64,000 nt of DNA from Prosopocoilus inquinatus (taxonomy: Eukaryota > Arthropoda > Insecta > Coleoptera > Lucanidae), in contig CM069875.1 of the NCBI GenBank assembly GCA_036172665.1, positions 23,343,806 to 23,407,805 on the forward strand, read 5' to 3'. Positions 45,901 to 57,429 of this stretch are shown piece by piece (the stretch's first letter is position 1; each line of letters starts with the position of its first letter). Both the position numbers and the translations under genes were made by a program. Below the pieces are notes generated by a model, which was not told where the DNA came from, made no database searches, and was given only the letters and a program-made list of their open reading frames with translations.

Positions 45901-48450
45901 ACCAGTTATGCCAACTACAACTTTCTTCACTTTGTTCAATGAATTTTGTTCATGAATTCCGGTCTAAGATTCGATGATGTAAGCTTTGTGTTCGTTGTTA
46001 AAATAAAGTAAAAATTAATTATATTAAATTAGTGGTTTAATATTTGAGTTAGGAAATGTTATGTGCTATAAAGTTAACAACAAAATCTCTATTTAACTGG
46101 TGTATGAAATTTATTCCTAGTTGCCTAAGTCCTGAAATTTAACGAATCATGCTACAAACAACTAAAAAATAGATTAAATAGATTATGCGTTACAACAATT
46201 TAAATTGTAACAAAGTGAAGGTACGATAGCGAACAATAAAATCTGGACAAGAATTTTATATAAATATATGTAATAGCTATTTCCACAAATTTGGTAAATC
46301 AGGACAACAAAATTTGATACTGAAACATCTGTTCATGCAACACCCGCATCAAGTAGTCATGTCCGTGGATTAAGAACATATCTTTCTACCTAGCAACTTC
46401 TTGCACTGAATTGGGATTTGATTGAAAATGCTATGCTTGCTGTTTAGTAAATTTATGGACCTCTTGGTGTTTATCTGAGTTTACCAAACGATGGTAGGTA
46501 GGTACATGTGAATTAAATGTATAATGTAATGTATGATGTATAAATAAATGTGGACTTAGCCACATTTTGCACTGACCCCTTCAATTACGCTTAAAACTCA
46601 AATTTTGGAGCTAATAGAAAACCGTCTGACAACTGTCACTGTGCCATTTTGATTCCTTTTGGATAGTTCTCTCTCTAACTTATGCTCCTTACCAATTGCG
46701 CTACTTTTACTTTGATAGATTTAGAAACTTTAGCCTTTCCTTTTCCAAAAACGCTAGCTGATGTGCGAATTGAATCTTCTGAAATCATCGAGACGTTAGA
46801 TAGCGTAACATTTATAAAATAAAGATTAATCTATTAATTCAAAACGGAATCGATTTCTATGGTTCTGTCGATCATTTAATATAAGAACCTGATCAATAGA
46901 ATTTTTCACGTGACGTGACGCAACGAGTTACGTACCCAAACATTCTTCTGTATATGAAAAAATTCTCTCAAAAAATTTCGGCATATCTAATTTTGGTTTT
47001 CCCAACAACTGTAGAGAAAGAAAATATGAGAATGTAAAAAAAGGTGAGTTTGGTGAGGTGAAGAAAGATAATAAGGGTTTTTAAAAATAGTTGAAGTTAA
47101 TTGGTATTGTACAAATGCTAAAATATGATTTCAATAAGCGTTGCAAATGGACAAACAGCCAAATATAAAATCGAGGTATCATTTAAATTAGGTATTTAAT
47201 AATCGATTCAATAAATTAAAAAGATTTAAACTTTTCAAGATATTTGATAATGATACCTGGATGTAAAACAAACATTTTTTATGATTCAATTGAAATATAT
47301 TAGGCATTTATTTTCATTTTATACATAATTATAAGTTTAAATTTAAATATAATATGGTACATATATGTATTTATATTTTAAAAATATAATCACTGCTAGC
47401 AAAACTATAATGTATTACATACGTTAGCTTAAAAATAACAAAAAATTCGGTGACATTTTCATCTTTGCGCATTTCCGCCGCAGTCCAAAAATCCACATAT
47501 CATCATCATTAAATACGCTCTGAACTGATTTAAACGGCAATGTGCGTCAGTCGTGTCATTAAAGCATGCCATAAATCATCAATGAGTGGGCTGTGCTTTC
47601 AAAGTGGGAGTTTCGCACGAAGGAAGAACATATGATGGCTCCTCCCACTTGGCTATAATTTAATAACAAGGCCATATTTGGCTGTGACAGTTCGAAGGGC
47701 GAACGCCAGAGGGCCCTGCATGATAATTATGATTCGCAGAACCACAACATTTCTCATAAACATAAATAAATGAAAAATTCTATCTGCGGCTTTCTCTAAT
47801 TTGCCAGTGATAATAAAGTATCGATCGTGTGATGCTGCGGCTTTCGGATAGAGGGCAGGAATGTCTAGCCATGTTCCAAGAACTAGCGACACTGGAGGAT
47901 TGTACGAGAACTTGCTTCTACTTTTGTTTCTTTTGCAAAAGTATTTTTTTATTCAATTTTGATTCCATTTTCCTTTTTTTCTGAGAACTAATTGAAAGAA
48001 CTGCTTCCCTTGTCCTGATTTAATCGTGGACGTGGTTGTATAGGGTTTCATCCGTAGGAATCCTTAGAAGCAGTCTCCCCCGACGATGATTGCAATTATT
48101 GGAGCGAACACTTGTCTGTGTTTACTATGGGGTGAGTCATCCTTGTGAAGGTCTATTCTTTCGTGTGTGTAATGCAATTCATACCCGTCTCCCTCTCACT
48201 ATTGGCGTATAAAGTGCAAAGAGAAACGGCCACCATTTATATGACTAAGCGATTTGAATCATTCTTGCGTTTTCTCTATTTTGTTGGAAACCAAGCGTAA
48301 AGCAGCAAGCAGTGTGGCTATAAGTAATAAATAAATCTAGCTTCGTTTTTTTTTTTTCTAAACGTAACAACGTTAAGGGAACAGGAAGCGGGCTCTTATC
48401 GCCCGCACAAATATTTGTTTTGATAGTGGTATATTATCGAGCCTGAATTC
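45900..48450. other. AT-rich region with a GC-richer island at 47.5-48.3 kb
   Basis: No gene recognised. A minus-strand frame at 47892-47653 (WLDIPALYPKAAASHDRYFI) lies in the more GC-rich part, but I see no domain or splice sites to support it. Confidence 0.4.
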
Positions 48451-48543
48451 TCATACTTGATTACGAAGGACAGCGTCATATTAATATTAATTTTACCATT
48501 CCATAATAAACTCTTTTGTTGCCCAAGTAAATATATTAATAAA

Positions 48544-48959
48544 ATGTTGCAGAAATTTGAAAAAGAGAAAAAAAAAGTCGAAGAGTCGAACGAGAAAAGG
48601 AACATGTGTTTAAGGTACTTATGTAAAAGTCCGCAAATTGCATCCAAATATCTTCAACCACTTTCGCTCATACTGTATATTGTAATTATTTTCGAGGCAG
48701 CTTTCGTTAAACAGAGGTATACAGATTTGCAGACACGAAATAAATTTCAAATAATGATCAATATGATTAACATCATTATTTATTGTCCATTTTTAATACA
48801 TACTTACCAAGTAGATAAAACGGATAACAAACATTATAATAACCGATAAGAGAGCAAAATAATTCAATTTGTTTTCTTGTGTTGCTTCTCAGAACTCTTG
48901 ATGATCTCGAAAGAAAAATTACTAAACCAATATTTAAAGAAAGTCGGTTGTTTCCATGA
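48544..48959 (+). CDS. Candidate small single-pass membrane protein (two exons), unrecognised
   Basis: Exon 1 48544-48716 ends in phase 2 at CAGAG/GTATAC. Exon 2 starts at 48893 after TTGCTTCTCAG and reads to TGA at 48957-48959, giving 79 residues. The N-terminus is a charged Lys/Glu stretch (MLQKFEKEKKKVEESNEKR), then a Cys-containing segment, one hydrophobic helix (LQPLSLILYIVIIFEAAFV) and a basic tail (KQRTLDDLERKITKPIFKE). A different frame of exon 2 can be spliced to a further exon at about 49040-49117 (LQAATTSQRAFNYLN), so the model is uncertain. No family recognised. Confidence 0.33.
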
Positions 48960-49169
48960 TTTCGAAAGGTTAATAAAATTTTACTTTACTAAAAGATAAA
49001 ATATAGGCAAACTAATTTGTGCAAAAAATTACGTTACAGATTACAAGCAGCGACAACTAGTCAAAGGGCCTTTAATTATTTAAACACTAACCAAGAATCA
49101 GTTGCTTTAGATAAGGTAAAAAATAATTAGGTATTTAAAAACAATTTATAAACTTTATTTCAGTAGAAA

Positions 49170-49242
49170 GAGCGCCAAAATATATATTTTGAACATGAAC
49201 GCCAAAATATATTTTGCACGAGGGCGCCAAAATACACTGTGA
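49170..49242. promoter_or_regulatory. Three spaced (G)CGCCAAAATA motifs
   Basis: AGCGCCAAAATATA (about 49172), AACGCCAAAATATA (about 49199) and GGCGCCAAAATACA (about 49226) occur at about 27-bp spacing. (G)GCGCCAAAA resembles the E2F/DP site (TTTTGGCGC on the other strand). It could also be a decayed short tandem repeat. Confidence 0.3.
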
Positions 49243-49249
49243 TTCAGAA

Positions 49250-49980
49250 ATATTTCCTTATATTTTCAAGGTGAACAGAACATCAAAAAATAAGGTAACC
49301 TTTGCGAAACTACATGCTTTGTTAAAAAGGGTAGTCAAATTTCATCATATTTAGATTAAGATTTAATAATGTTTAACGAAGATTTTTAATATTATGTAAG
49401 AATCCGAAATTCCAACAGGTATAATGGAAAAGTATTTAATTTCATTTAATACTTAGACAATAACCGACTGTGAGAAACGCAGCTACAAGTTTTTCTCTCC
49501 GAGTAAAAAATACATTTTTCTTTAGTTTCGCACAATGGATGTATTACGATGTTGAGAAAAATCTTTAGGTTTCATTTTGTGATGACCAGGTGTAAACCTA
49601 TCAATGCGATTCTCAGCAGTCTTTTCGGAGCGCGTGGGAAGTTTAGGAAAAAACAACGCCAAGCGACATGATTACACTATCTAGCAGTTGGAAGCAAGTA
49701 GGGTAGAATCGTATCGCAGGCACAACAAAGGGTGAAGTCGCGAGGTATTTCAGAATTCAGTTAGTTAGCAAGTTATTCATAAAGTACAACTTAGCTTAAA
49801 GAGAAGCAAGCGTCTTTTCTCGTTCCGGGCGATACTAAACTGAAATTTGATAATCGGGTGCAGAAACAAAAGGTTTCCCTGCACAGTTTTCTTATGTGTA
49901 TTTAAGCCGTCCGAACAGAATTCTCATTTTTTTCATATAAAATTATTGTGCCCCTTAAATAACGGGTACGGGAAGATTAA
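49250..49980. other. No gene recognised
   Basis: AT-rich with a moderately GC-rich strip at 49600-49760; nothing supported. Confidence 0.4.
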
Positions 49981-50352
49981 TCGTGCTATACAGAAATATT
50001 TGAATTTAAAGAATTGAAAATTTAACAATTTAAGTTAAATAAAACTTCAAGAGGAGGAGTTCAACGGTACTATTCAGAAAGCGAATTAAAGTAATTGTAA
50101 CTCTTTAATACTTTGGTGTCCGTTTTCATGATCTGACTTTAAGGAAGCTTTAATTTAAAGTCAATTTAAGAATAGGGAAACAAATGTATTTTTTTAGGTT
50201 AAAGTAACTATAAATTTAAAGTCCCGTTATGAAATCGGCCCTCGACCTTAAAATTTAAAGCGTTAAAGCGAAAATGCGATTCTAGACGATTTTTTAATTT
50301 TTAATTTTAAGGAGTTGAAGTTCCTTAAATTCTCTTTTTGAATAGCACTATA
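49980..50352. repeat. MITE family X, copy 1
   Basis: Left end GGTACTATTCAGAAAGC (50066 on) and right end TTTTTGAATAGCACTA (50335-50350) are inverted. A partial upstream copy starts GTGCTATACAGAAATATTTG (49983). The same words occur at 58930-59146. Non-coding. Confidence 0.65.
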
Positions 50353-52240
50353 ATTTAGGTCCGGTTTTATAACCGAACTAATGGAGACTAAATAAAAGTC
50401 ACAGTCGTATATCCAAAAAGATGCGAAAACTTAGTTATTTATACATCAGAATGTGTCTTAGATTGGTAAGTCGGTTCAACAGCACTTGACAAACTAATCA
50501 CTGGAACTGACAGATCAATCCCTTTTTAGTATATTTTTTGTAAAATCAATCCTTTTTATTATATTTTTTGTATAGTTTTGTTTTCTTGTGTATAACGTTT
50601 TTGCAATTGTTATTAGATTTATTTTGTAAACTTTTTACACGTCATTGGTTAATTTTTGTATTTTTTTGCTTATTTTTTATTTAATTTGTTAAAATTGCCA
50701 TACTCCTTTATCTCATTAATTTTAAGTTCATTCAATACCTTCCAAAATTTATTTTGGAGAGCAAATCTTCATAAAGAGAGAGACCACGAGGGTGGAAGAT
50801 TTGACAATCTTCAGGCGAAAAACGAGACTCTTTCGGCTTCCCTAGGCAAACACCGTTTCGAGAACATAAGGGATGAGTGTAGCGTCGGTGATATGAACTT
50901 CTGAAGTGCGCTGGATGAAGAATTAAAATTCAGGCTAGTGCAGAGTAAATTATTTACATACAGTTTAACGATTTTGTAATAATAATATCGCTGAATGAAC
51001 AGTCGGTAACAATTTGTCGATCAAATCTCTAAAAGTCAGTGCAGTCTTTGAATAAAATGGTTCCCTTGGTTCCCACCTACAGCGGACTAAATATTATCGT
51101 AGCGGGGTAATACTAGGTAGCACCAGCTTGACTATTAAATCTAGTAATTAAATTCCTGTAACCTACTAGGTGAATGTTCCCCCAGTAGGGAGCCTCGTGC
51201 GTTTTCCCTTGTATCTCATTGTACTACATACAGTGAGTCTAGAGTCCGGAAAATGCTAATGATGATTAATTTTTAACTTTTGACTAAATTAATTACTGCT
51301 GAGAGTTGATTAATCTACATTGCTTACCGAGATAGCGTTTTTCTGCCTAAAACAATAAATAATCGGTAAAGAGTGCACGAAGAGCAATGTTCATTAGCGA
51401 TATGAGGTGCAGTTGAAGTTTTATGTAATGATTGGACCGATACATTTTTGTTCTTGACGGCCAGAACATTCATGATGATTAAAGTAGTTCCTCTATGGAA
51501 TTTCGATATCAGAAGAATGCTCCGGGGGTTCACCTACGTAATTTAGTAATAACATTTTCGAATTAGATCAGTCTAATTCGCTCCAGAGCTACGCTGCGCC
51601 AGATCAGTTCTTAACAGAATTGCACTTGATTGGATTAGATGTGCTCCTTGAACGGTGATTTCAACACCATATGCATCCCCTCCACCACGTTCTATTCTGC
51701 CTGTCTGTCGACAGGGTGTAAAAATTTGCTCCATTTCACTGTAATCCGGTTGATTCGAACGTGCGAATTTTTGATCCCCGAACGAGCAGAAGCCATTCGA
51801 ATACCCCACCACATATGCTTGCTCTTTCTGCGCATGTGCAACATGATCTGGAGCTCCTCCAAGCAGTCACTCGAAAACGGTATAAGGTAGTTATATGACA
51901 CTGCAAGGGTATTGCTATCCCGTGTCAAATAAGAAATAAATAAATGTTGCGTTTGTTTTGAACTTTTGTCTTATACCTTTGTCTATCTAATGTTAATACC
52001 CTACGTCCTACGTTATTACCAATTTCTATTTTCTTATGTGCTATTCACCCTAAATTATCGGGAAAGATTTCTGAATCACGGTGTATAACATTTTGCACAA
52101 GAGCCTGTATATTATATAATGTGTTCATTTTAATTGTGGTCTAGTGAGCTTTGATGGCTGTGTACCTATGTCGTAGTGATGTTAACACGAGCTTTCACGT
52201 CAGTCTGCTTACCGACGTGTGTCAAACGTGTTTGTTTCTA
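50353..52240. other. No gene recognised; two GC-richer strips
   Basis: 50750-50900 holds a plus-strand frame (RFDNLQAKNETLSASLGKHR) and 51570-51930 two overlapping minus-strand frames (YLIPFSSDCLEELQIMLHMR; QPDYSEMEQIFTPCRQTGRI) that look like one frameshifted coding relic. I cannot assign either. They may be old retroelement fragments. Confidence 0.35.
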
Positions 52241-52246
52241 ACTTAA

Positions 52247-52739
52247 GGCCAGTTGTACCAACGGAGTTTAAACCAACATTCAACTGAATCAGGTTCAAAG
52301 TGAACGAAATCGCATCAAATTTTGTTTATGATTGTATTAATCGCCATATGTCCTTAAGATCTCATGCGAATGTGTTTACTTTGAATCTGGTTCAGTTGAA
52401 CGTCAGTTTAAACCTCCTTGGTATCAACGCCGCCGCAAAATACTGGGACAAGCATATACTTTATTACTTAAGGTGGACTTTCTTCATTAATGACGTTTTC
52501 CTGTCAGAATTTATAAATACTTGAACGGTGCTACTCTTAACCAAAGGACAGGAAGCAGTTGTTAGCAAATTAAGAATAAGTAAAAACAATTTTTTTGTGG
52601 AAGTAGTGACTGTGACAGGAAACTTGATTTTGACTTTTGTTCAAAGTTGGGTTTAAACCATAACATTTTGCTTCATTTCCATCAAGAATGAAAATTTCTT
52701 TGTCTCAGTATTTTCTGACCGTGATGGTACAACTGGCCC
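52247..52739. mobile_element. TTAA-flanked TIR element (~0.49 kb)
   Basis: Perfect 14-bp termini GGCCAGTTGTACCA (52247-52260) and TGGTACAACTGGCC (52725-52738), with TTAA on both sides (52243-52246 and 52740-52743). Inside, ATTCAACTGAATCAGGTTCA and TGAATCTGGTTCAGTTGAA form a further inverted pair. TTAA duplication suggests piggyBac-type mobilisation. No transposase. Confidence 0.8.
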
Positions 52740-53199
52740 TTAAAAGTATTCCGTAAAATCGTGCTTAAAACGAAAGTGTTTTTCTAAAAATGTTATTTTC
52801 GCAATGGTGTTAAAATAAATGGTATTTTGTAACTAAAAGTAACTTATCATAAAAATGTGTGTATTACTTTCGGCAAAGGAGTATAATTTAACTCACGACA
52901 TAACAGTTTAACAGTTCCAACGGCCACTAGACCACAAATTCAAATGAACACATGCTACCTACATCCAGGCAGCGAATGTGTCATTTTTCCTGCGGTGTGA
53001 CTTGAAATACACTGAGGAAAAAATAGCAATCTCTCCTCTGCTGAGTTGTAAATACTATTTTAATCACGACCGAGAATAATAGAAACAAAGAATCTAAGCT
53101 TTTAAGAATAAAAAGTTGCAATAAATGTAAATGTTTTTATTTGCAATTCCATGAATTTCAAAAATCGTCGTTGACCAAAGTTAGTATATGGGAAGTTGC

Positions 53200-53640
53200 C
53201 TCATGCAATATCAAACGGATTCGACATTTTTCGTACGGGTCTCAGGTCTACGTCACTCGTCTAAACTGAAGCTCCATTTAAAATCATCATAACTAGTTGC
53301 GTTGTTATGGTAACGGTACCGTGACTGTACATGCGCCGTGGATCGCGACCAATCAAAATCGCCACAGTCTAGTCTGACGTCACGAGAGACCGCACGGACA
53401 CTCCCACCAGTGCGACCGGGCACTTGGATTTATACATTTAAATTCAAGCGTGTGAGACAACTTCTCATTGGTTTAAAATTTAATCGCTTGTGCATGCTTT
53501 TGCACGATTGATCAGTGAAACTGTAGCCGTATTTAACAACAAAAACTTAATTGATGTTGGTTCTTGTCCGATGAAAGTTGTAAGTACTCCTGACGAAGCT
53601 GTAAATTTATAGCGAAACGTTGAGTGTTTTCCCTGCATAT
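53200..53640 (+). repeat. GC-rich repeat end carrying a hammerhead-like motif
   Basis: 53200-53420 is distinctly GC-rich (CGTCACGAGAGACCGCACGG) and leads to the ribozyme-like motif at 53586-53625. Organisation recalls retroelement long repeats that contain hammerheads, such as Penelope-like elements, but no RT is visible here. Confidence 0.45.
53586..53625 (+). ncRNA. Hammerhead-like motif, family 3
   Basis: ACTC (53586-53589) pairs GAGT (53622-53625). The core CTGACGA (53590-53596) matches CUGANGA exactly. Stem II GCTGTA (53598-53603) / TATAGC (53608-53613) closes an AATT loop, with one A between core and stem. GAAA is at 53614-53617. Stem III is reduced to AC/GT without a loop, then T. Such minimal stem III forms would act only as dimers. 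No homologous copy was seen in the window. Confidence 0.45.
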
Positions 53641-55860
53641 TTCTGTCCGGTTCGAGATTAAAAAAACTTGTACTAACAAAAACTTAGGTACGATTATCGC
53701 CGAAAAAAATTTTAAGCTGTGTGCTTTGAACTTTCTTGCAGTTCTACTCATCAAAGTCTCTGTAACAATAAATTGTGAGCATCAGGTTCTTAATTTTTAT
53801 TTATTTTCATCACTTTAGCCATACTGGTACTAAATTCCTCTTCTATTGCTCAAATTATTAAAAGTAATTAAAAATATTAATTTGTCAGAACACGGCAAGT
53901 GTCTGTCTTTAAATTTTCTGGTTGCTATGGTACGAATGCAATTTTAGTTGCATTTACATACATAGGGAAACATTTAGTGTACCAGTTTTTTTCGGCGATA
54001 ACCATACGTTCAAAACAAATTTAAGTTAATAAGTAGGTACTCCAAAAATTGCTGAATTATTTTTAATTTGGTGAAATTATGTACTTACAATCCGATTTGA
54101 ACAAAGCAGTTTTTAATTTGACTTATTTTTTTATGATCGTCTGCCTGTTGAGTCTATGATTCACGAATAATAAAACAGGTTCATAACTCTCATTCTTCTG
54201 TAAGTAATTGTTATGCATAATGGATTGCAGATAAGGAGTGACGAATTAAAGATGCTAACTAAGTGATATATTAAAGACATAAATTTTGATATATTATAGA
54301 AGAAAATTATTTATTACACAGACTTGAAAATTATTACAGACGGGAAAAATAGGATCATCAGAAATTTAAACCGGAAATAATACAATATGTGGCCTAGGCA
54401 GTGCTGTCATTGTAAATTTAAAAAAAATCACGTGTAACTAATTATGCCAGGGAAGTATTGTGTAGTTTAATTTTCCATTTAGGACATTCAATGACCAGAT
54501 AATTTCATACACGAACATAATCAACGAAAACGACTCGTAATACATTTGTACATGGGTAGGTGTTCAATTACAACTATGAAATGTTAAAATTTATGATCAT
54601 GCTCTGTGTGCATTACTCACTTACCGAATAATGATGAGCATATGAATCTGTGTAAAATGTTTGTACTAGTTAAATGTTGATTCTTTTCGAAACACACTAA
54701 TGAAACGAAATGCAGTATAGAAATGCGGTTCACAGTTCACTTTATTTTTAAATGTAAGTTATTCCAAAAGTTAAAATAAAACTTAGTCATAGGAAATGTT
54801 AGAAAAAGTGTTTGAAATGATTGGAATTAATAGACTTAATTTTTTTTTAAAATATGCTATTAGGTACAACGTATCTTTCTTAATCAATCTCACTCGTGCT
54901 ACAATTGCCTCATGTGAAATGTATATAATACATCTACTATTTTTTTTTACTTTGCCTCATTTATTGAACAAAAATATGAAAAATATTTTAAAAAATTGCC
55001 AAATCAGTTTAATAAATACATACCATGAGTTTTTTCAAACTCCGAACATACACTTTAAATATCTTTATGTTCAATTTTAGGAAAAACGGGTCAATGCATT
55101 GCACGCTGTCTATGATGAAACAAAATAAGTTTCAGTCAAGGATTATTAATACTTATTGTTTAAATAAAACATTTTAACTTTTCTAAATGTCCCCCTTCAC
55201 GTTTTAAACAATAATGCCAAACGATAATCAAATGCTTCCATAGTATCTTTTAAATATTTGACAATAACAGCACATTTGTTTTATTGAAGCTTGTTTTTTT
55301 GCAAATCCTGCAATGCATTGACGCGTCTCTTCTGAAACAGAACATGGAAATATTTATATTGTATGTTCAGAGTTAAAAAAAAACTCACGGTATATGCGGA
55401 ATTTAATTGTAATGCTGCTGGCAACCTTTTGTTTTAAACAAAAATTAAATTGACAAATTTTTCTTGCCCAGCTTTTGTGAGTATCCTGCTCATGATACTA
55501 TTAAACATCACGCTGTACAACAAGTCCGTTTGGTATCAATAAAATTGGCCAGGTCCCAAAAATTATAGCTTCCTTCCTAAATAACAATGAACAATATGCC
55601 ACTTTCAGAACTAAAAGTTCACCAAAAACAGCTTCACCTCTTTGTGAAACTATTTTGTTGTCACAATGAGCTTTTGTGAACGCAAAGTAGAAAAAGTTTA
55701 TTAAAGTATCATGCGATTTACGGAATTTATAATTAGAGCAGGCTGTATATTTTCCAAAAAGTTGACAACACAAACTTACATTTTGAAACTAAAAATTTTA
55801 AGTGTCAGAATTATAACATTTATTTTTTTTAAGTGATTAATATTAAACGAATTTGGCTTG
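53640..55860. other. AT-rich region, nothing recognised
   Basis: Open frames at 54796-55080 (+) and 55773-55501 (-) have no recognisable domains and AT-biased residues. Confidence 0.45.
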
Positions 55861-55865
55861 TGGAA

Positions 55866-55887
55866 CCCCCCCCCCCCCCCCCCCCCC
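55866..55887. repeat. Run of 22 C
   Basis: An uninterrupted homopolymer, unusual in such AT-rich sequence. The true length may differ because homopolymers are prone to sequencing error. Confidence 0.9.
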
Positions 55888-55949
55888 ATAATACTCTAAT
55901 AAAGGGTTTAAGCCAGCATCCAAATCCAACCCCACAGCATAAAATAGCA

Positions 55950-57010
55950 CCAATCACAGCCTCCTCTAATTATAAATTCCATTGATCACCCGGTACTAAT
56001 AATTACGTCAATATCTGGATCAGATAATATTTGAGTTTTTAATGCCTAATAACGAGGGGATATTTTATATTTGCTTAACGCGAAGAAAAGAAAATCAGTG
56101 ACAATTGCTAATTTTTGTTACCAAGTACCTTGATTTTTCTACTGATCCCTTATTCTGCAACTCAACGAAAATCGTTAAGAGATATATTATGACCAATCAA
56201 AACTTCGATACAACGCATCTTTACGCTCTTTGTCCATTGGTCAAAATATGGCACTTAACGATTTTCGTTTTTAACGATTTCATTATGAATTACTGAAGAA
56301 TAAAGAGCATGGTTCAAATCTGAAGAGTTTTTACAAAATTTTATTAAACACAAAAATCGAAAACGAGAATTATGGTATTGAGACGCCATCGACTTCTTAA
56401 AGAAGGTTGAAAATGGACCCAAGAATATTCATCGAATGATAATCAAGTTTATAGGTTTTTTAGGACAAATTCTTGAGCTAAGCAATTTGCATTGGAACCA
56501 ATTTAAGGTTAATTAATTTAGGTAGTTTTAATTGATGAGTACCGCAGAGGTAGGGCCATCAAAAACTGGAGCTCTAAAAATTTTACATGAGGATTTAGGA
56601 ATTGATAAGGTACAGCATGATTGATTCGCGAATTGAATCCCCCGTATAAAAATTGCATGGAAAATTTAGGGGCCTTGGAACCTCAATTTCAGTCCGTCGT
56701 AGCTGAGTGATAGGAGCATACTTCCCCGTTACTGCCCATCCTTACCCTAAAGTACACTTAGAAGTTCATCGAATACCCAATCCACTCCTCTCAAGTCTTT
56801 GTCGATATCCAACCCATAGGGAACCTCTAGATTAAGATCCCATACCCGGTTGATTGTGGTGTGGTCTAAATTTAAAATGACACTTGATCTTCCTGATGAC
56901 ATGATGACAAGTACCTAGTCTGGATTATGTAAGTATCTAAACTTTGAAATCAAGTAAATAGAAATAGTAAAGGACTTCTTAAGAATGTAACAAAATTTTA
57001 ATAAATGCTA
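55950..57010. other. No gene recognised; possible SINE-like A-box
   Basis: 55957-56005 is a dispersed repeat shared with 43018-43066. GTAGCTGAGTGATAG at about 56698 resembles a tRNA A box, but I find no convincing B box downstream. Confidence 0.3.
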
Positions 57011-57017
57011 TTAATTA

Positions 57018-57426
57018 TACGAGCCCTGTTACTATAGGTTCGGAAATTTAACTTTCTGCCTTTTTACCTCGTAACTGACTAAGGCCCGGTTTCACCATCA
57101 CAGTTTAACTTTAAGCTCCGTTTTATTCCTATGGAAACAATTATCTTTGTTACTTTGGGAATAAAACGAAGTTTAAAGTTAAACTATGATGGTGAAACCG
57201 GGCCTTAGTCAGTTACGAGGTAAAAAAGCAGAAAGTTAAATTAAAGTGTTTAATATAATTAAAATATGAATTAACATGCTATTGGAATTATACATTGTTT
57301 AAGTACGTTATAACAGAAAAATTTATGCTTTAAGAAGGGAACTAAATTTTCTTTCTGTAGCTATAATACATTTTACCCAAAAAATAGGTAAAATCTCCGT
57401 GCCCCCTATAGTTGACAGGGCTCGTA
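57018..57426. mobile_element. TIR element containing a nested long palindrome
   Basis: Outer termini TACGAGCCCTGTTACTATAG (57018 on) and CTATAGTTGACAGGGCTCGT (57406-57425) are inverted. Inside the left part, 57044-57242 is a near-perfect palindrome. Its arms include CTTTCTGCCTTTTTACCTCG, TAACTGACTAAGGCCCGGTT and TCACCATCACAGTTTAACTT, and the loop is about 30 bp. No coding sequence. Confidence 0.8.
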
Positions 57427-57429
57427 GGA

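Noticed and set aside
56695..56860. tRNA gene or tRNA-derived SINE
   Set aside because: An A-box-like GTAGCTGAGTGATAG is present, but no B box or cloverleaf could be drawn.
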